This document shows positions 47,301 to 60,237 of a stretch of 64,000 nucleotides of DNA, piece after piece. The number at the start of each line of letters is the position of its first letter. Positions within the stretch are counted from its first letter, which is position 1. Both the position numbers and the translations under genes were made by a program. The notes beneath the pieces are model-generated. The model had not been told where the DNA came from. It did not search any database and was given only the letters and a program-made list of their open reading frames with translations. The stretch lies in contig NZ_CP013611.1 in NCBI RefSeq assembly GCF_001482385.1, positions 2,418,001-2,482,000 of the forward strand, written 5' to 3'. Source of the stretch: Pseudoalteromonas rubra. GTDB taxonomy: Bacteria; Pseudomonadota; Gammaproteobacteria; Enterobacterales; Alteromonadaceae.

Positions 47301-50300
47301 CCCCACTCGCGTAGGCGACAAGGCGCGTGCTGCCAGTGCTCTGATCTGCCACCACAACCGCATGCTCGACCCCTGGTAAGGCGTGCAATTTAGCTTCAAT
47401 TTCGCCGGCTTCTACCCGATAACCTCGGATCTTAAGCTGATGGTCGCAGCGACCTACGTATTCTAACTGACCGTGCTGATCCCAACGCACCAGATCACCG
47501 GTGCGATACAGGCGACTGCCATCATTGGCAAATGGGTTTGCCACAAAACGTTCTGCCGTCAACCCAGATTGAGCAAGGTAGCCTCGCGCCATAGCCGAGC
47601 CACTGATGTACAACTCACCTGTTATACCATACGGCAGTTGCTGAAGACTCTCATCCAGAATGTAAATAGCTCGTTTGCCAATAGGCTCACCAATAGGGAC
47701 GTAGCTTGAGCTCAGTGTAGCGCCTTGCTGTTGAGTCCATGCCAGTGGCGTGATCACTGTTTCAGATGGACCATAAGCATTAATAAAGCGCGTTTGTGGC
47801 GACATTGCCAGCAAGCTGGCACAGTGCTGTGCTGACCATGCCTCACCGCCGACGATACATAAACGCAGCGCGGCTGGCAGGGTATCAAACTGTTGCAAAT
47901 AAGCAGGTGTAAAGCCCATCACAGAGAGTTGCTGCTCACTCGCAAACTGTTCTAGTTCATGCTGAGAGAGTAATTTATATTCATCAAGTACTACGCAAGC
48001 GCCTACCAGCAACGGACCCCATAGCTGTTCAATCGATGCATCGAAGCCAAAGGACACGGATATCGCACAGCGATCTTGCGCCTGATACTGATACAGTGAT
48101 TGCACCGCGTTGCAGTGTGCTTGCAGTGCCTGGTGACTGACTGCTACCCCTTTAGGCGTGCCGGTTGAGCCAGATGTATAAATCACATAGGCTAACTGTT
48201 GTGGGTGGATAGTGTGTGTGCACACATCCGCACTGTAATTCGCACACAGCTCTTGGCTATAGCTGATCTGCGTACTTGCCTCACCCTTATAATCACTCTG
48301 TACGGTGACAACCCACTGACACTGTGCAGTAATGGTCGTAACACGTGCCGCCGGTAGTGCAGTATCCACCGGCACATAACAGGCACCGCTTTTTAAAATA
48401 CCTAAAAAGCTAACTACTGTATCAAGCGCACGACTAAACACCACTGCCACTTTATCTTCGCGACGGACACCCTGTTCGAGCAGGTAGTTGGCAAACTGTT
48501 GTGAACGAGCCTCCAATTCGGCATAGCTCAGGGTCTGTCCAGCCAGGCTAATTGCCACGGCATCTGGCGTTCGTGTCGCCTGAAGACTCAATTGCGCGAC
48601 AATATCGACAGATTGTTCTGCCTTAGCCAGATACGGTGTATGCTGATGTATTAATCTTTGCTGTTCGGATTCCGACAGCACATTGAGGTTACCTACGGAC
48701 TGAGTCAGATCCCCCTGCATCGCAGAGAGAACCGCTGTCAGACCAGAAAGTAACGCCTCAATACGCTGGGCACTGAATTTATCACTAACATAATCCAGTG
48801 ATAAGGTCAGAGAACCATCTTCGCGCTCCAGAGAATTCAATACCAGGTCAAACTGCGCAACCTGAGTGTCAGCCAGACCTTCACGTGCCCGCAGACCACC
48901 AAATTCGCTCAATGCATTTTCTTCCACTCGCTGGTGGTTATACAACACCTGAAACAGCGGAGATTCAGCCAGGTTACGTTCCAGATCAAGGGCATCCAGT
49001 AATTTCTCAAAGGGCAGATCCTGATTGGCCTGTGCACCACGCAACGTCTGCATAATGCCGTGCAATACCGTTGCGAGTGAATCACTTCCCTGGATATGGC
49101 TGTTGATCACCTGAGTATTGACGAAGAAACCGACCATATCCTGGGTGCCACTGTGATGACGGTTAGCCACTGGCATACCGACCCGGATCTCGCGCTGGCC
49201 GCTATATTTGTGTAATAAAATTTGCCATGCACTCATAAGCAGGCAAAATAACGTCACCCCTTGTGCCGATGCAAAAGCTTGCATTGCGCTCGTTTGTTCT
49301 TTGCTTAGCTCAAGGTTGAGGGTTGCGCTTTGCAAGCTGTTTTGACCACCATCCAGATCAGCAGGCAAGGCCAGTGTCGGGTGTTCGTCACCTAATTGCG
49401 CCTGCCAGTATGCCAACTGCTGCTGCTCGGCACCGCCAGCCAGTAAATCGCGCTGCCATTGAGCAAAATCGCTGTAACGCAGCGAATCTGCTTCAACATG
49501 CAATACTTCACTGCTCAATGCAGCCTCATAACCACGTACAAAATCAGCAACAATGAGCTTTAATGACCAACCATCCGACACGATGTGATGCATCACTACC
49601 ACCAGCTCATGCTGTTCCGGTGCATCACAGATCACGCCAACCCGGACCAGCGGCCCCTGAGTTAAATCAAATGGCGTAGTGATCAACCCTTGCTTAAACG
49701 CATCACGCTGTGCTTGCGTCGCACCCAGCTCCAGGTAATTAATCGGACAAGCACTTGTGTCACGCGTCTCGGTCGATACTGTACCTTGTTGATCTTCAAC
49801 AAAGACTGTACGTAACGCGGCATGCTTATCTACTAAATAGTCAAAAGCCGATTGCAATGCACTGCGATCCAGCTTGCCACTGAGATGCAGAGAACTGGGT
49901 AAATGATAAGCGATACTTTGCGGATCCAACTTCCACAAGAACCACTGTCGCTCCTGTGCATATGACAAGCCCCGATATTCATGCACCTGACGCTGGATCT
50001 CAATAGTCTCAGACGCGCCCTTAAGGTTGGCGACAAGTACCTGAAGTGTCTCAGCACCAAATAGCGTCTGAATGTCTAACGCAATCTCTTTGTGCTTGGC
50101 TTGTGCAATCACACGCAAGCTACTAATAGAGTCACCGCCCAGCGCAAAGAAATTATCAAGACGTCCAACTTGCTCTACACCCAGGACTTCTTGCCAGATA
50201 GCGGCTATCGTCTGCTCAACTTCGCCTTCAGGTGCGACATAGTTCACTTCACTTTGCAACTCAGCTTTAGGTAAGGCTTTACGGTCAATTTTACCATTGC

Positions 50301-53300
50301 TGTTCACTGGTAAATCTGGCAATGACATGATCACCGCTGGCACCATATAATCCGGCAGATTCGCCGCTAATGTTGCCTTCAACATCACTTCATCCGGTAA
50401 TGCGCCATCGTGGCCGCTGACATACGCAACCAAACGCTTTCCTGCTGGCGTATCATCGGCGACGACAACTGCTTGACGGACTTCGGCTTGCTTGCGCAAT
50501 AGCGTTTCAATTTCACCCAGTTCGATACGGAAACCTCGGATCTTAACTTGGTGGTCAGTCCGGCCCAGATAGTCCATCAGACCCTGGTCGTTCCAGCGGA
50601 CTAAGTCACCAGTACGATAAAGTCGGCTACCATCGTTGGCAAATGGGTTCGCGACAAACCGCTCCGCGGTCAGATCAGGACGATTCAGGTACCCCCGGGC
50701 AAGACCAATTTCCTCGGCCATGTATAGTTCACCAATCTGGCCTGGCAGGACCAGGTTTAACTGGCCATCCAGTATCCAGGCCTGACGTTGCCCAAGCACT
50801 TCACCGATTGGTGCGTAAACGGCATTAAATGAGCTACCCGGCATGGCTTTCCAGGTTAGTGGCGTGACGACAGTCTCAGTCGGGCCGTAGCCATTGATAA
50901 AGAAGCTCGGTTTCAGTACGCGCTGTGCCAGTTCAAATGATGCTTGTGGCATCGCATCGCCACCAAAACAGTAAACCCGTACAGGAGGCGGGTTGCCGAC
51001 CTGCTCCACATATGCCGACAACTCACGCAAAAATACCGGCGGGAAAACCACGGTGGTTACGCGTTGCTGATGCAGATTCTGATAAGTTTCCTGCAAGTCC
51101 CATTGACGCTCTGGACGGATCACGACAGTGCCGCCATGCGTCACGGCTGACAACCAGCGTTCATGCGCACCATCAAAACAGAAAGACATAAAAATCATTT
51201 CACGATCGGCAGTTGTCAGCTCATATCGACGGCCGATACCGCGACAATGGGCTGCAATTGAGCCTCGACTGACCAACACGCCTTTCGGGTTACCCGTAGA
51301 CCCCGATGTATAAATGACATAAGCCCCCTGCGCCGGATACACCTGTGGCTGCTGCCACTGCTGAGCCAGATCAATATCGGCCATGCAATGTAAAGCGGCC
51401 TCACCGGCAATGTCATCCAGGCTGTCGTCACTCACCAAAATATGTGCCATCTGGCTATCATTAATCATGTACGCCAGACGTTCTTGCGGATAACTCAGAT
51501 CCATTGGCACATACACAGCACCAGCCTTGAGTACCGCCAAAAACGCAAGTGGTAAATCAATACCGCGCTGTAATGCGACGCCTACACGCTGCTCTGGCCC
51601 TACGCCTTGCTCACGCAGATAAAAGGCCAATTGATTCGACTTTTCGTACAGTTCTTTGAATGTATAGCTGTGGCCATCACAAGTCAGAACCTCGGCATCC
51701 GGTGTTAGTTCGGCGAACTGGTTCAATGTAGAAACCACATCATGATACTGAGTCGCAGCCAACTGCGGCGGCTTCCCATTTGGTATATAAATCGGCTCGA
51801 TGGTACCAGTGTGCAACGGTGTAATTGATTCACCAAAACCTAGCTTTTGCAGTGCCCGTTGTTGTGACTCACTCACCAATGTCAGTTCTGACAAGCGATT
51901 TTCAGGTGCATCGATAATGTTCTGCAGTAAATGTCGGAATTGTTCAGCCAACGCTTGTACATCCGCCCCGGCCAGCTCACTTCCCTGATAACTGAAATGC
52001 AAACGTAACGTTTCTTCCTGAATGAAGCTCACAGTCAGCGGGAAGTTTGTTTCTTCCCTCGCCTCGCCGACCTTAAATTCAGTCTGCTGATCTGAGCGAG
52101 CTTCAAGCGCATCGGCAAGCGGATAGTTTTCAAAGACCAGTAAAGTATCAAACAAGCCATGCTTGTCCATCGCTAAGTGCGCGGCTTGTTTTTGAATATC
52201 ATAAAGAGGCGTAAATTCGTGTTCCCGGCCAGCCAGGTTGGCCGATTGCAGTGACTGTAACCAATCACTCAGAGAAGCCTCCGGACGCACTTCAACCATC
52301 ACTGGCATGGTATTGATGAACATGCCCTGGATACGCTCAGCACCTGCCAGATCGCTCGGACGCCCAGAAGTAGTCGCGCCAAAACACACAGCTTCACGGC
52401 CAAGGTGACGGCTAAGCAATAATGCCCACCCCCCCTGCATCAGTGTATTCGGTGTAAGGTGCTGTGATTTAACAAATTTGTTTAAAGCAGTATCTTCTTG
52501 CTCGGTGAGTAGTAAATCAAAGGCACTATAACTCCCCTCCTGAGGAGTTGTAAATGCTGAGCTCAGGTAGCACGGCTCCAATAGCAGGTCAGTTTGCGCC
52601 TGCCAGTAGGCCAGATTAGCAGCCTGATCTTGCTGTGCTAGATATCCTATGTAATCCCCATATTGCGCATCTACTGGAGGTAAGGTGTGCCCCTCATACA
52701 AGCGTAAAACCTCTCCCATTAGGGCCGAGCAGCTCCAACCATCAGTCAGAATATGATGTATAGTCCAGATAAAGGCATGGCGTTTGGGCGCCAATTGTAT
52801 CAGCACAAAACGCTGAAGCCCCGGCTGTCCATCCAGCTCAAAGCCCTCGCTACGCTGCTGCTGGGCCAGTTCCAGTAATTTCAGCTGCTGCTCGTCTGCG
52901 CTCAGGTGTTGCCAGTCTAGTGCTTGCCATTGTGGTGTCAGTGTCTTTACAACAAATTGAAGCGGTTGCGGATCTAAGCTCAAAAAGCCACTGCGCAGCA
53001 CATCGTGGCGGTCTATCACGGTTTGCCATGCAGCCTCAAAACGTTCAGTATCCAGGCCATGAATATCCAGGCTCGTCTGGTTAACATAAGCCTCGCCCTG
53101 CTCATACAAACTGTGGAACAGCATACCCTGTTGCATTGGTGATAATGGATAGATGTCTTGTAGGTGTGCACTATTAACTGATAACGTATCGAGCTGATGC
53201 TGACTCAACTTAGCCAGTGGTACATCACTAGGGGTCAGGCAGCCAACACTGTCTGTACAATGCGTTATCACTGCAACTAAAGCAGCTTCCAGGTGCTGTG

Positions 53301-56300
53301 CAAAAGCCCCCATTACCGTTTCATTCAGTCGTTGTGCACCATAACTGATCACCAGTTGCAGGCTTCCCTCACTCACCTGACCATTAATGCTTATCTCACT
53401 ATGAGGTTCATAGTCAGGACTGAACGCCGCTCCGCTGTCCTCGCTGGCCAGGCGCCAGGGTGCATCTGAATGTGCTAACGCATTATCCAGTTGACCAAGA
53501 TAGTTAAACTCAATCTGCCCAACAGGCTGGTTAGCTAAGCTAGCCTGAGTTTGTGCATCACCATAGTATTTAAGTGCCCCATAGCCGATGCCTTTGTTTG
53601 GCACAGTTCTGAGCTGTTCTTTATTGTATTTTAACGTCTCGCTCAGCGTATCCTTGCGGGTCAGTTGTACCGGATACAAACTCGTGAACCAGCCCACAGT
53701 GCGACTCAGGTCAGTGCGTAAGTCCCAAGGTTCACGACCATGCCCTTCCAGGTTAATCAAACACTCTGCTTGTCCGCTCCATTGATACAGGGCCTCGCTC
53801 AGTGCACTCAGTAATAACTCATTGACCTGAGTACGGTAACTTTTTCCTGCTTCGTGCAGCAAGGCCTGAGTTTGTTGCGTATCCAGTGTGACCTTTACGC
53901 TGGCACTGTGCACAAGTTTACGGCTGCCCTCGTGATTCAGTTCAGGCAGAGCCAATTGCGGTGCCTGCTGTTGTTGCCAGTAATGCAATTCATCAGAGTG
54001 AGCTTGGGCATAACCACTGAGCTGCTGCGCCCAATATTGATAACTGTGGCTCTTGCTGGCAAGGGAAGGCTCCACCTGCTGTTGTAACTGGCCGTAAGTA
54101 CGGGCCAAATCGTCCAACAAAATGCGCCAAGACACCCCGTCAACTGCCAGGTGGTGGATCACCAACAACACACGAGCACTACCATCTTCCAGCGTCATAT
54201 GTACCATGCGAGCCACCTCAGCCTCAGCGATATTCAAGCTACGCTGTGCTTCTTCGGCCAGTGCTGTTATTTGATTGCCATCAATGTGGCGCGACCAATA
54301 GCTGTCCGCTGCACGCTCAGCATCAAATGGTACATATTGCTGCTGCCATTGCTGCGACGCTCTCTTTACAAAGCACAAACGTAGTGCGTCGTGATGTTCG
54401 ATCAATTTAGACCAGGCTCGCTGTAAGAGCGTCTCGTCAAGCGGCGTATCCAGTGCCAACAATAGCGCCTGGTTGTAATGATCCTTGTTCTCCAGTTTAG
54501 TCGCCAAAAACTGCTGTTGGATCGGTAACAATGTAACGTCACCCTCCACATGCTGGGCAATGGCTTCAGCCTGTTCAAGCTCGCTCAATTGTGGTGCTAA
54601 GCGGGCAATACTGTGCAGTTCAAATATTTGTTTTGGGGTTACCACATAACCGTGTTCACGCAACCCGGTGACAATTTGTAAACTGAGAATGGAGTCGCCA
54701 CCGAGCTCGAAGAAATTATCCAGCCGACCTACTTGCTGCTTGCCTAGTACCTGTTGCCAGACACTGGCAAGCGCTTCTTCGCGTTCACCCTGGGGTGCCT
54801 CAAAAGGTACGGATGGCGTGCTGGTGACTTTAGGCAACGCTTTGCGGTCAATCTTACCATTGCTGTTTAACGGCAATGTATCTAACACCATGATGACAGC
54901 AGGTATCATGTACTCTGGCAGGGCCTCTGCGAGTAATGATTTCAGTTGCTCTCCTTCTAATGTTTGCTCCGCAGCAGCAGAAACATACGCAACCAGACGT
55001 GTGGCCGCTCCACTGTCATCCGCCACAACAACCGCTTCTCGGACACCAGATGATGCATATAGCGCAGCTTCAATTTCACCCAGTTCAATTCTGAATCCGC
55101 GAATTTTGACCTGATGGTCAATACGACCAAGATAGTCAAGCTGGCCCTGTGCATTCCAGCTCACCAAGTCACCACTGCGGTACATGCGACTGCCATCCGC
55201 AGCAATTGGGTCAGCGACAAAACGCTCCGCACTCAGGTCCGGACGACTAACGTAACCGCGTGCCAGTCCAGCTCCTGCAATATATAGCTCGCCGGCAATA
55301 CCTTGCGGACATAAATTTAAGGCACGATCCAATACATACAAGCGGATCCCCGCAATGGGCGCACCAATAGGGACTGGCAAATTTGCATTGCCATGGCAGG
55401 TAAAGTGGCTGACATCTACTGCCGCTTCGGTTGGACCGTAGAGGTTATATACCTTGATACCCGGCAATTTACTGATAGCCTGTGCCTGTACTTCACTAGG
55501 CAACGCTTCTCCACTGCACAATATCTGTCGAATACTGGTCGCTGTACTTACCGCTTCATGACCTAAAAATGCCTGTAGCATTGAAGGTACAAAGTGTAAT
55601 GTCGTCACGCCAAAATGATTAATAGTGTCAATCAGTTGCGTGCTGTCTTTGTGTGCACCTGGTTGTGCCACAATCAGCTCGGCACCATACATTAGCGGCC
55701 AGAAGAATTCCCAGACTGATACATCAAAACCAAACGGTGTTTTTTGCAGGACTTTATCATCCACTCCAATGGGATAAGCCGACTGTTGCCAGGCAATACG
55801 GTTGTATATGGCGCTATGCTGGTTCCCCACTCCTTTCGGTTTACCCGTTGAACCTGAGGTATAAATCACATAGGCCAGTTGTGTACCGGGAATGTCATGC
55901 GTCGGCAAGTTAAGCGGATATTGTTCAAGTGCCAGTGCAGATAATTCAACACGAGGAGCTAAGTCAGCTAAGCTGTCTAGTCGTGCCAATGAATGATCAC
56001 CTAAAAACAGGCTCAGGCCACTGCTACTGGCAATATAGGCAATTCGATCTGCCGGTAAAGAAGGTTCCAGAGGCACATACGCAGCCCCGGCTTTAACCAC
56101 ACCCAGAATACTGACAACCATCTCGATACTGCGCTCGAACACCAACGCGACCTTGTCTTCTGCACCAATGCCCTGCGCATTAAGATAATGAGCCAGTTGA
56201 TTTGTGCGTTGCTCCAGTTCCAGATAACTGAGGCTATGGGTAGCAAAACGAATTGCTATTGCATCGGGTGTTTTGGCACTTTGCTGACTGATTAGTGTTG

Positions 56301-57786
56301 TTATGGGTTGTGAGTAGTCAAAAACAGCATCACCAGTACCAATCGTTATCAGATCTGATACCTGTGAAGCACCCAATAAAGGTAGATTGCTCACTTCAAC
56401 GCTTGGATCGCTCAGACAAGCATCAAGCATCAATTGTAATTGTGCCAGACATGCCTGAGCAAATTCCGCATCATACAGTTCATTGGCATAGATCAGATTC
56501 AGGCTCGTCCCTTCACTGAGATCTTCAATTACGTCCAGTTGTAAATCAAAAGGCATGCCAAAACGGTACATTTCTGTATCCAGCAAGGAAACGCTTTCCA
56601 GTTGACTTAAATTACGCTTGTCGCGACGCAGGTAGTTAAACATAACCTGAAAGATTGGATGGACACCACTTTGACGAGCAGGTTTCAACACATTAACCAG
56701 CTGCTCAAATGGCAGATCCTGGTTATTTTGTGCCAGTCGACTCGTTGCGGTATTTTTTTCTAACAACTGCGCGAAACTATCCGTGTCCTCAAGCTGCAAT
56801 GGCATAACCTGAGTATTAACGAAAAAGCCGACAATATTCTGTGTTTCACTGCGATGACGATTAGCAATCGGCACACCAACACGAATGTTCTGGCTGTCGC
56901 TGAGACGTGCCAGTAAAGCTTGCCAGGCTGTTAACAAAACTAAATAGGGGGTGATTTGGTACTCGGTTGCAAGTGCGCCTATACGCTGCCACAAGGCGGC
57001 TGGCAATTGTTGTGTTTCAGTGGCAACCTGATAGTTAAGATCATGCCTGTGTTGATTCTGTGCTGGTAAACGCAACGTCTCCTCATATTCTGACAGCTGC
57101 TGTTGCCATACCGCCAGCTGCGTGTCATAAAGAGGTTGATGATCCTGCTCATTATCCCACTTAGCGAATTCCAAATAGCCAGCTTGCGCCGGTAATGCAT
57201 CTTTTCCAGCGTAGAGTGTAATAAACTCATCCAGTAGCTGCTGCATTGAGGTGCCGTCAGCAATAATGTGATGCAAAGTCACAATTAGGCTGGTTCGTGC
57301 CTCACACCGAGCAATGGCGATACGCAGCAATGGCTCATTACACAGCGCAAATGGCTGTTCAACAAACGTACGAATTCTTGCTTTATCGGTATAATGGTCA
57401 AGTTCAATCTCATGAACATCCAGGGACTGATACCCACCATCGCGTTGCCATACCTGATCTTGCTCCTCAACGAACTGGATCCGCAAACCAGAGTGTTTTG
57501 ACAACAATGTTTCAAACGCTTGCTTAACCTGCTCTGTTTGCAGCTCACCCTTAAAATGCAATGCGCCAGCAAGGTTATAAGAAACATCCTGAGGATCCAA
57601 CTTCCAGGCATACCAAAGGATTTTCTGTGCAGGTGTCAGCGAAACCTGCTCCCCAGCTGCCAACTCAACCTGGAGCTGACCGGCGTCACTTTGCGCCTGG
57701 TTAATACGTGCTTTTAATCGTTGTTGATCTTCGGTTGAAAGGGAGGAGATAGCGCGATTTCTTCTGGTACGTCTTTGCTGTGACAT
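38371..57786 (-). CDS. Five-module nonribosomal peptide synthetase with terminal thioesterase
   Basis: A 6471-residue siderophore synthetase. From motif positions (approximate residues): module 1 C (HHIIADG, 172), A (645), T (Ser in GGDSILSL, 1031), E ([10 protein letters not shown], 1214); module 2 C (HHILTDGWS, 1679), A (2162), T (2552); module 3 C (HHIVSDGWS, 2735), A (3207), T (3589), E (3774); module 4 C (4233), A (4699), T (5085); module 5 C (5271), A (5765), T (6154), TE (GWSLGG, 6278). C domains after E are DCL-like and the others LCL-like, which is self-consistent. A1 and A4 match the EntF serine domain (code read as DVWHLSLVDK). A2 and A5 share FDGAHERW and probably take formyl-hydroxyornithine; A3 reads D-A-S-I-E, possibly a basic residue. 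Predicted chain: D-Ser, X, D-Y, Ser, X. The first C domain expects an upstream donor. Ribosome site GGAG. Confidence 0.95.
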   Translation of the reverse strand: MSQQRRTRRNRAISSLSTEDQQRLKARINQAQSDAGQLQVELAAGEQVSLTPAQKILWYAWKLDPQDVSYNLAGALHFKGELQTEQVKQAFETLLSKHSGLRIQFVEEQDQVWQRDGGYQSLDVHEIELDHYTDKARIRTFVEQPFALCNEPLLRIAIARCEARTSLIVTLHHIIADGTSMQQLLDEFITLYAGKDALPAQAGYLEFAKWDNEQDHQPLYDTQLAVWQQQLSEYEETLRLPAQNQHRHDLNYQVATETQQLPAALWQRIGALATEYQITPYLVLLTAWQALLARLSDSQNIRVGVPIANRHRSETQNIVGFFVNTQVMPLQLEDTDSFAQLLEKNTATSRLAQNNQDLPFEQLVNVLKPARQSGVHPIFQVMFNYLRRDKRNLSQLESVSLLDTEMYRFGMPFDLQLDVIEDLSEGTSLNLIYANELYDAEFAQACLAQLQLMLDACLSDPSVEVSNLPLLGASQVSDLITIGTGDAVFDYSQPITTLISQQSAKTPDAIAIRFATHSLSYLELEQRTNQLAHYLNAQGIGAEDKVALVFERSIEMVVSILGVVKAGAAYVPLEPSLPADRIAYIASSSGLSLFLGDHSLARLDSLADLAPRVELSALALEQYPLNLPTHDIPGTQLAYVIYTSGSTGKPKGVGNQHSAIYNRIAWQQSAYPIGVDDKVLQKTPFGFDVSVWEFFWPLMYGAELIVAQPGAHKDSTQLIDTINHFGVTTLHFVPSMLQAFLGHEAVSTATSIRQILCSGEALPSEVQAQAISKLPGIKVYNLYGPTEAAVDVSHFTCHGNANLPVPIGAPIAGIRLYVLDRALNLCPQGIAGELYIAGAGLARGYVSRPDLSAERFVADPIAADGSRMYRSGDLVSWNAQGQLDYLGRIDHQVKIRGFRIELGEIEAALYASSGVREAVVVADDSGAATRLVAYVSAAAEQTLEGEQLKSLLAEALPEYMIPAVIMVLDTLPLNSNGKIDRKALPKVTSTPSVPFEAPQGEREEALASVWQQVLGKQQVGRLDNFFELGGDSILSLQIVTGLREHGYVVTPKQIFELHSIARLAPQLSELEQAEAIAQHVEGDVTLLPIQQQFLATKLENKDHYNQALLLALDTPLDETLLQRAWSKLIEHHDALRLCFVKRASQQWQQQYVPFDAERAADSYWSRHIDGNQITALAEEAQRSLNIAEAEVARMVHMTLEDGSARVLLVIHHLAVDGVSWRILLDDLARTYGQLQQQVEPSLASKSHSYQYWAQQLSGYAQAHSDELHYWQQQQAPQLALPELNHEGSRKLVHSASVKVTLDTQQTQALLHEAGKSYRTQVNELLLSALSEALYQWSGQAECLINLEGHGREPWDLRTDLSRTVGWFTSLYPVQLTRKDTLSETLKYNKEQLRTVPNKGIGYGALKYYGDAQTQASLANQPVGQIEFNYLGQLDNALAHSDAPWRLASEDSGAAFSPDYEPHSEISINGQVSEGSLQLVISYGAQRLNETVMGAFAQHLEAALVAVITHCTDSVGCLTPSDVPLAKLSQHQLDTLSVNSAHLQDIYPLSPMQQGMLFHSLYEQGEAYVNQTSLDIHGLDTERFEAAWQTVIDRHDVLRSGFLSLDPQPLQFVVKTLTPQWQALDWQHLSADEQQLKLLELAQQQRSEGFELDGQPGLQRFVLIQLAPKRHAFIWTIHHILTDGWSCSALMGEVLRLYEGHTLPPVDAQYGDYIGYLAQQDQAANLAYWQAQTDLLLEPCYLSSAFTTPQEGSYSAFDLLLTEQEDTALNKFVKSQHLTPNTLMQGGWALLLSRHLGREAVCFGATTSGRPSDLAGAERIQGMFINTMPVMVEVRPEASLSDWLQSLQSANLAGREHEFTPLYDIQKQAAHLAMDKHGLFDTLLVFENYPLADALEARSDQQTEFKVGEAREETNFPLTVSFIQEETLRLHFSYQGSELAGADVQALAEQFRHLLQNIIDAPENRLSELTLVSESQQRALQKLGFGESITPLHTGTIEPIYIPNGKPPQLAATQYHDVVSTLNQFAELTPDAEVLTCDGHSYTFKELYEKSNQLAFYLREQGVGPEQRVGVALQRGIDLPLAFLAVLKAGAVYVPMDLSYPQERLAYMINDSQMAHILVSDDSLDDIAGEAALHCMADIDLAQQWQQPQVYPAQGAYVIYTSGSTGNPKGVLVSRGSIAAHCRGIGRRYELTTADREMIFMSFCFDGAHERWLSAVTHGGTVVIRPERQWDLQETYQNLHQQRVTTVVFPPVFLRELSAYVEQVGNPPPVRVYCFGGDAMPQASFELAQRVLKPSFFINGYGPTETVVTPLTWKAMPGSSFNAVYAPIGEVLGQRQAWILDGQLNLVLPGQIGELYMAEEIGLARGYLNRPDLTAERFVANPFANDGSRLYRTGDLVRWNDQGLMDYLGRTDHQVKIRGFRIELGEIETLLRKQAEVRQAVVVADDTPAGKRLVAYVSGHDGALPDEVMLKATLAANLPDYMVPAVIMSLPDLPVNSNGKIDRKALPKAELQSEVNYVAPEGEVEQTIAAIWQEVLGVEQVGRLDNFFALGGDSISSLRVIAQAKHKEIALDIQTLFGAETLQVLVANLKGASETIEIQRQVHEYRGLSYAQERQWFLWKLDPQSIAYHLPSSLHLSGKLDRSALQSAFDYLVDKHAALRTVFVEDQQGTVSTETRDTSACPINYLELGATQAQRDAFKQGLITTPFDLTQGPLVRVGVICDAPEQHELVVVMHHIVSDGWSLKLIVADFVRGYEAALSSEVLHVEADSLRYSDFAQWQRDLLAGGAEQQQLAYWQAQLGDEHPTLALPADLDGGQNSLQSATLNLELSKEQTSAMQAFASAQGVTLFCLLMSAWQILLHKYSGQREIRVGMPVANRHHSGTQDMVGFFVNTQVINSHIQGSDSLATVLHGIMQTLRGAQANQDLPFEKLLDALDLERNLAESPLFQVLYNHQRVEENALSEFGGLRAREGLADTQVAQFDLVLNSLEREDGSLTLSLDYVSDKFSAQRIEALLSGLTAVLSAMQGDLTQSVGNLNVLSESEQQRLIHQHTPYLAKAEQSVDIVAQLSLQATRTPDAVAISLAGQTLSYAELEARSQQFANYLLEQGVRREDKVAVVFSRALDTVVSFLGILKSGACYVPVDTALPAARVTTITAQCQWVVTVQSDYKGEASTQISYSQELCANYSADVCTHTIHPQQLAYVIYTSGSTGTPKGVAVSHQALQAHCNAVQSLYQYQAQDRCAISVSFGFDASIEQLWGPLLVGACVVLDEYKLLSQHELEQFASEQQLSVMGFTPAYLQQFDTLPAALRLCIVGGEAWSAQHCASLLAMSPQTRFINAYGPSETVITPLAWTQQQGATLSSSYVPIGEPIGKRAIYILDESLQQLPYGITGELYISGSAMARGYLAQSGLTAERFVANPFANDGSRLYRTGDLVRWDQHGQLEYVGRCDHQLKIRGYRVEAGEIEAKLHALPGVEHAVVVADQSTGSTRLVAYASGAVQTELDSQQLRDSLAAQLPDYMVPSLIIILSEMPLTHNGKVDRKALPAPEAEAEKVYQAPQGTQEILLASIWQQLLRLDQVGREDNFFALGGDSILSLQIIAKLRQAGYVLSAKQIFEQQTVANLALLMAPLSEDAIPQQDVSGTVSLLPIQQAFFERDMANRMHWNQAVMLHMVEPLASESLTQLISALLARHDALRLRYHQDEKGNWQQAYATFDSNMVAQSIWYRNTCSTQITALAEEAQQSLDLTNGPLLRAVHMTVEDGSARLLLVVHHLAVDGVSWRILLEDLTRLWQQPDAELGIKSHSYQFWAQQIQQYPSQHESEYDYWQSTAEVNSTLPGLNDTGSRYYSDSEVAQVTLSAAQTESLLTRAGRAYRTQVNDLLLSALSDALYRWTGQASHKINLEGHGREAWTDTVDLSRTVGWFTSLFPVVLTRHEQLEQTIKFNKEQLRDIPNKGIGYGAFRYYGNDIQRAALSEQDVAAIEFNYLGQLDNSTQDTSNWRPANESTGSALDPQFAMDSELTITGQVIAGQLQLSIRYGKERLTSENVATLTGHLEQALSELIVHCEHAQPGFTPSDLPLTGLSQTQIDALSLPLEQVSTIYPLSPMQEGMLFHSLFEQSEAYISQSCFMITRLDSARFKDAWMQVVQRHDALRTGFITQDGLSLQYVNRDAVLDWQELDWQSLTADEQQTHLRELAQSESRRGFDLTTEPGLNRVILITLAEQQHVLIWTMHHILTDGWSRSAMMGEVLTAYEGQPLAPVRGQYGDYIAYLAEQDEAQNLAFWQQQLTDLEEPSYLSGAFTQPQEGQFGGLDVLLSEHDYAQLTAFCQQHRITQNTLVQGAWALLLSRYLDRDTVCFGATTAGRPNDLPGHEAIQGMFINTVPMVASVDPAQTLTEWLQAQQSAALAVREHEFTPLYEIQKIAAQSLELSRDGLFDTLLVFENYPIDQALMQEEERQTHFEILEDRDETNFPLTVLFIQEETLRLRFNYQGSVLAEADVRALATQFKELIMAMTDNNQVLLASLLPLQDEQQLSNLIEMGTGEAAHEYQCPITTLISEQSARTSDAVALRFGQQSMTYGELESASNQLAHYLNARGIGAEDKVALVFERSLEMVISILAVVKAGAAYVPLEPSLPLDRIAYIAETSGLSLFIGDDSLNRLENLAQLAERVLYSSVPLDDYPQHLPQHEIAPTQLAYVIYTSGSTGKPKGVGNQHRAIYNRIAWQQSAYPIGCDDKVLQKTPFGFDVSVWEFFWPLMYGAELVIAQPGSHKDSSQLLETINSFGVTTLHFVPSMLQAFISHDMVHTATSIRRILCSGEALPSEVQAQALSKLPQVKLYNLYGPTEAAVDVSHFTCHGDPTLSIPIGAPIAGIRLYVLDRALNLCPPGVAGELYIAGVGLARGYVNRADLSAERFVADPFMSDGSRMYRSGDLVCWNSEGQLEYLGRTDHQVKIRGFRIELGEIEAALYAIEGVREAVVVADDGQAGKRLVAYVSGHDGETLESANLQAELAAALPDYMVPAVIIVLAELPVNSNGKIDRKALPKVAQQSLVSYEAPQGEVEQTMAAIWQALLGVERVGRLDNFFVLGGDSISSMKLISQTQSRGMALSLADIFAAPELHNLAQRIGSMQSRIPELVRSAPEHAYQGLSYAQARQWFLWKLAPQSDAYHIAGGLNLNGVLNWEALQQAFDFVLRKHSVLRTRFVEHADGKVSQYVDDRCECEIVHSTANNAQEQLAFKAQLVNTPFDLTCEPLLRVGVIAHHESQHELVVVMHHIVSDGWSMKLIVRDFVAAYQGALTGDILHIDDTQPEYRDYALWQRDWLAGGEEQRQLAYWQTLLGDEHPHLSLPTDRTSDLYENNGAAQQVVVEDTLKQALEQFAQDQNSTLFGVLMAAWHVLLHHYSGQSLIRVGMPISNRQHSHSQDIVGFFANTQVLQSKLSGELTLQQVVAQVATRLQEAQANQDLPFEKLVDSLSLERTVGQQPLFQVVMSHQRQDDNELVKLPELTIAPSELPNTKAQFDLVLNTSENYTGELTLRLDYARELFSEQRIATLMAGLQQILNAFVAQPALSLSDLDIMPQDIQQALQKQGFGETITPLHRGVVEPIYLPNGQPPVLGATQYQDVVSTLNQLAEQTPNAEVLTCEGNSYTYKELFEKSNQLAYYLREQGVEPEQRVGVALNRGIDLPLAFLAVLKAGAVYVPMDLSYPEERLAYMIKDSQMQHILVSDNSLNEIAGDAALHHMAAIPLTQQWQQPQVYPAQGAYVIYTSGSTGNPKGVLVSRGSIAAHCRGIGRRYELTAADRELIFMSFCFDGAHERWLSAVTHGGTVVIRPEHQWDLQETYRNLHQQRVTTVVFPPVFLRELSAYVEQVGNPPPVRVYCFGGDAMPQASFELAQRVLKPDFFINGYGPTETVVTPLTWKAMPGSSFDAVYAPIGEVLGQRQAWVLDNQLNRVLPGQIGELYMAEEIGLARGYLNRPDLTAERFVANPFADDGSRLYRTGDLVRWNDLGLMEYLGRTDHQVKIRGFRIELGEIETLLRKQNAVRQAVVVADDTPAGKRLVAYVSGHNDTLPNEADLKTTLAANLPDYMVPAVIMALTDLPVNSNGKIDRKALPKAELQSDASFVAPEGEVEQAMAAIWQEVLGVEQVGRLDNFFALGGDSINGLKVISMWQQSNVLPLAVRQLWQAPDLASLVAEMTQQAELILHPLNDVVPGADNLFCLHEGSGLTVAYRPLAEKLAGKVNCIGVAAARQLAQFSALTDLAQHYAKTLDEAQPEGTIKLLGWSLGGALAALVANALAAIGRTVSHLYLVDSWNPHAETAQTRLDWRAWVLSWIGGYSLDQQSELHHRMVSELEQGLDETVLDPATLAQWLIAHQHTFGALFEQTLNQLPEAELAALLAAGYELQRLARTPQQYTQEASSVAHAWWSNQADLEAMEAYLCELDAEFAVTHLDYDHRQIIAAEEVLASVYESLLSAD
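39475..41030 (-). repeat. NRPS internal repeat: A5-T region duplicating A2-T (50280-51830)
   Basis: The two adenylation regions are nearly identical in protein over several hundred residues. This includes the unusual linker with [12 protein letters not shown] / [12 protein letters not shown] and the block from FDGAHERW to [11 protein letters not shown]. The DNA is similar but shows many silent differences, so the duplication is old or under purifying selection. It implies the same monomer at modules 2 and 5. Confidence 0.75.
42680..44100 (-). repeat. NRPS internal repeat: A4 duplicating A1 (54850-56250)
   Basis: Both serine-type adenylation domains share long identical stretches, for example [33 protein letters not shown] and [16 protein letters not shown]. 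This points to module duplication within the gene. The approximate boundaries were set from the conserved protein blocks. Confidence 0.75.
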
Positions 57787-57920
57787 TCTGGCTCCACTGC
57801 AGTCAGTTTAATTCTGATTTCAAAATATGACTGCTAGACGAATGAAAATGGCAAAAATCCACCTCCCTCGGATAAAAATTGTGACTTTAGCAATGTACAG
57901 AAATAGGCGATATGCGAAGG

Positions 57921-57945
57921 GAAAAATGCCCGCTTGCGCGGGCAT
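57921..57945 (-). terminator. Terminator between receptor gene and NRPS
   Basis: On the minus strand ATGCCCGC-GCAA-GCGGGCAT is followed by TTTTC, 15 bases after the TonB receptor stop. The NRPS starts about 135 bases further on, so it must have its own promoter or depend on read-through. Confidence 0.75.
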
Positions 57946-57959
57946 GGAGTGTAAACTAA

Positions 57960-60104
57960 TTAAAAGGTGTAGCTGAACGAGATGCCGACATTTCTTGGAT
58001 CAGTATAGTCACCATAGATAAATACTTCAGAACCCGTTACGCGGCCGGCGCTGATCAAACTGTCATGATCGAATGCATTGTTCACATAGGCATCAACACG
58101 CCAGTTTTCCTCAACATAGGCTGCTGAGAAATGGAACTCAGTGTAATCACCCGCCAGATTCTCCGCTTTTTCTCCCAGCTTGCTGTAATACTCACCGACA
58201 TAGTTACTGCGCGCTGTTAGTTGAATTTTGTCTGTCGCCCAGAACTCTAACCCCAGACCGGCAGTGATATCTGCTGCCATTGGCAGGTCTTTGTCTAGTA
58301 CAGTTGGGTTTTCAGCATTCGCTTCATCAACCGTGCTGTCTACCCAGCCAAAACTTGCCGACAGAGTGAGATCTGGATTAATGGCGTATCGTGCTTCAGT
58401 TTCAAAACCGACACTCTTCACTTTAGCCAGGTTAATGATACTAAAATCATTTGGGTTACCTGTTGGTCCAGTACCATAATACTGGTAATCTTCGAAATCG
58501 TTATAGAAGACGTTTGCTGCGAAATTTAAGTCGCCATCCATCAACGTAGAGCGCAAGCCAATCTCGAAAGTATCTACATACTCAGGCTTAAACGTGTAAT
58601 TGCTCATGCTAAACCAATGGAAGTCACCACCACCTGAGCTATACCCTTTTCGGAAGCTGGCATTTAGTGTGATATGCTCATTTAAGTCATGTAGGTATGC
58701 CAGTTTCGGCAGATAAATGCGATTATCAACATCGGTGACAAACTCAATGTTTGGCATCCCAAATCGTTTCGCCATTTCAGCACCATCGAAGAATCGATAT
58801 TGCTCTTCATCCTCGATCCGACCACCAACGACAACACGGCCTTGCTCAGTGACCTTAATTGTCGCCTCACCGTAGATCGCCTGGTTTTCACTGTCATCGG
58901 TCCCTTTATAGAAACCTTCACGGTAGAAAGTCTGGTCGCGATCATTCATGTACAGACCGAGGTAACCACTGAATGACTCATTGCCAGCAAAGCTCAACTT
59001 CACATCATAAGTGGTGCCACTATCATTCATAATAACGTACCAAGGCTCCGGGTACTGTCTGAATTCATAGCGGTAGTCAGTATCTGACAACATAATCTCA
59101 AGATTAATCGCATCATTCACTTCATAGCGAGTGCGTAACGACCAACGATCATATTCGGTATCTTTGTCACGCGCGTACGAGCCAGCGACAGGGCCTGCAG
59201 GTGTTGGTACCACCTGGTATGAAACAACACGGTCTGATAACTCAGGGCCTATTTTTGTATTCTCTGGATCATTGCCGTTCAATACTGGCCCCTGGAAGCC
59301 CCAGTGGCGCTCACCAGTTTCTTCACTGCGCGAGTAATGCAGCAGCATATCCAAACCACTGATTGCAGCAGGCTGCCACTTTAGCTTAATGTCCAGACGG
59401 GTATCTTCAAGCTCTTTTGGATTAAATGGATACACAATCAAAGGAGATGTGCCTTTATAATCCATATAAGATTCACCTTCGTTCCGCTGTACTGTAGCAC
59501 GAAGTGCAAGTTGATCTTCCAGAAGTGGCACAGATACCATGCCAGACAACTCGGTATTTTCGTTCAGATCAGAGTAACCAATGCGCGTGGCCGCCTCAAA
59601 ATCAGTCAGTGAAGGCTCTTTCGTTTTAATGTAAACAATACCACCAATACTGTTGCGACCACTGTTCGACGATTGCGGGCCGCGCAGCACTTCGATTTGC
59701 TCAACATCCCATAAGCCAAAGTCACCACTTAACTTGGCCACAAACGGATCTGATACGCCATCACGCATTACGGACACACGCGGTTTGGCGCCCGATGAAA
59801 ATGAACTAAATCCCTCAGAGACACCCTCTCCTTGCAACCCTCGGATAGTTGGCAAGCTATCAGTAAAGACCACATTTGCAATACCTGATAACGCATCGAG
59901 CAAGGAGTTAACCTGACCGCTTTTCAGCTGTTCTTCATCAATGACTGCAATAGACGAAGTCGTGTCTTTTAACGAACGTTGCGTATTTTCACCATACACA
60001 ACAATCTGCTCCATTGATTTCAATTCTTCTTTGCTATCATCTGCCATGACAGCATTGGAGACGGCAAGCGCGAGCGGCAGTAGGCTGTATTTGAGTTGGT
60101 TCAT
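57960..60104 (-). CDS. TonB-dependent siderophore receptor
   Basis: A 714-residue outer-membrane receptor with signal peptide (cleavage near AVMADD), a TonB-box-like EQIVVYG (about 32-38), a plug domain (residues about 45-165: SSIAVIDEEQL, IRGLQGEGV, VEQIEVLRGPQSSNSGRNSIGG) and a 22-strand barrel ending in the typical C-terminal Phe (ISFSYTF). It takes up the ferric siderophore using energy from TonB-ExbBD. Its position in front of the NRPS and its Fur box make it the cognate receptor of the cluster's product. The family of xenosiderophore receptors is broad, so the exact ligand is inferred from context. Confidence 0.92.
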   Translation of the reverse strand: MNQLKYSLLPLALAVSNAVMADDSKEELKSMEQIVVYGENTQRSLKDTTSSIAVIDEEQLKSGQVNSLLDALSGIANVVFTDSLPTIRGLQGEGVSEGFSSFSSGAKPRVSVMRDGVSDPFVAKLSGDFGLWDVEQIEVLRGPQSSNSGRNSIGGIVYIKTKEPSLTDFEAATRIGYSDLNENTELSGMVSVPLLEDQLALRATVQRNEGESYMDYKGTSPLIVYPFNPKELEDTRLDIKLKWQPAAISGLDMLLHYSRSEETGERHWGFQGPVLNGNDPENTKIGPELSDRVVSYQVVPTPAGPVAGSYARDKDTEYDRWSLRTRYEVNDAINLEIMLSDTDYRYEFRQYPEPWYVIMNDSGTTYDVKLSFAGNESFSGYLGLYMNDRDQTFYREGFYKGTDDSENQAIYGEATIKVTEQGRVVVGGRIEDEEQYRFFDGAEMAKRFGMPNIEFVTDVDNRIYLPKLAYLHDLNEHITLNASFRKGYSSGGGDFHWFSMSNYTFKPEYVDTFEIGLRSTLMDGDLNFAANVFYNDFEDYQYYGTGPTGNPNDFSIINLAKVKSVGFETEARYAINPDLTLSASFGWVDSTVDEANAENPTVLDKDLPMAADITAGLGLEFWATDKIQLTARSNYVGEYYSKLGEKAENLAGDYTEFHFSAAYVEENWRVDAYVNNAFDHDSLISAGRVTGSEVFIYGDYTDPRNVGISFSYTF

Positions 60105-60167
60105 TATTTCATCCTAGTAGTAATTATGACACCCAGACGAACCAACATCGCGCAAATTTAGTACGAA

Positions 60168-60182
60168 TTATAATAATTATCA
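60168..60182. promoter_or_regulatory. Fur box upstream of the TonB receptor
   Basis: On the minus strand TGATAATTATTATAA agrees at 13 of the 14 informative positions with the 7-1-7 Fur consensus TGATAATNATTATCA. A TATAAT hexamer, a candidate -10 element, lies within it, so Fur-iron would block the promoter directly. The site is 64 bases upstream of the receptor start. Confidence 0.75.
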
Positions 60183-60237
60183 AAAAGATAACTTCAGCTA
60201 GTTTTTTGGTAATTTACTTACTCAAATATTTACTTTT

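Noticed and set aside
54668..55114. Plus-strand open frames opposite the NRPS gene
   Set aside because: They are antisense shadows that recur in the paired modules because the coding strand is duplicated.
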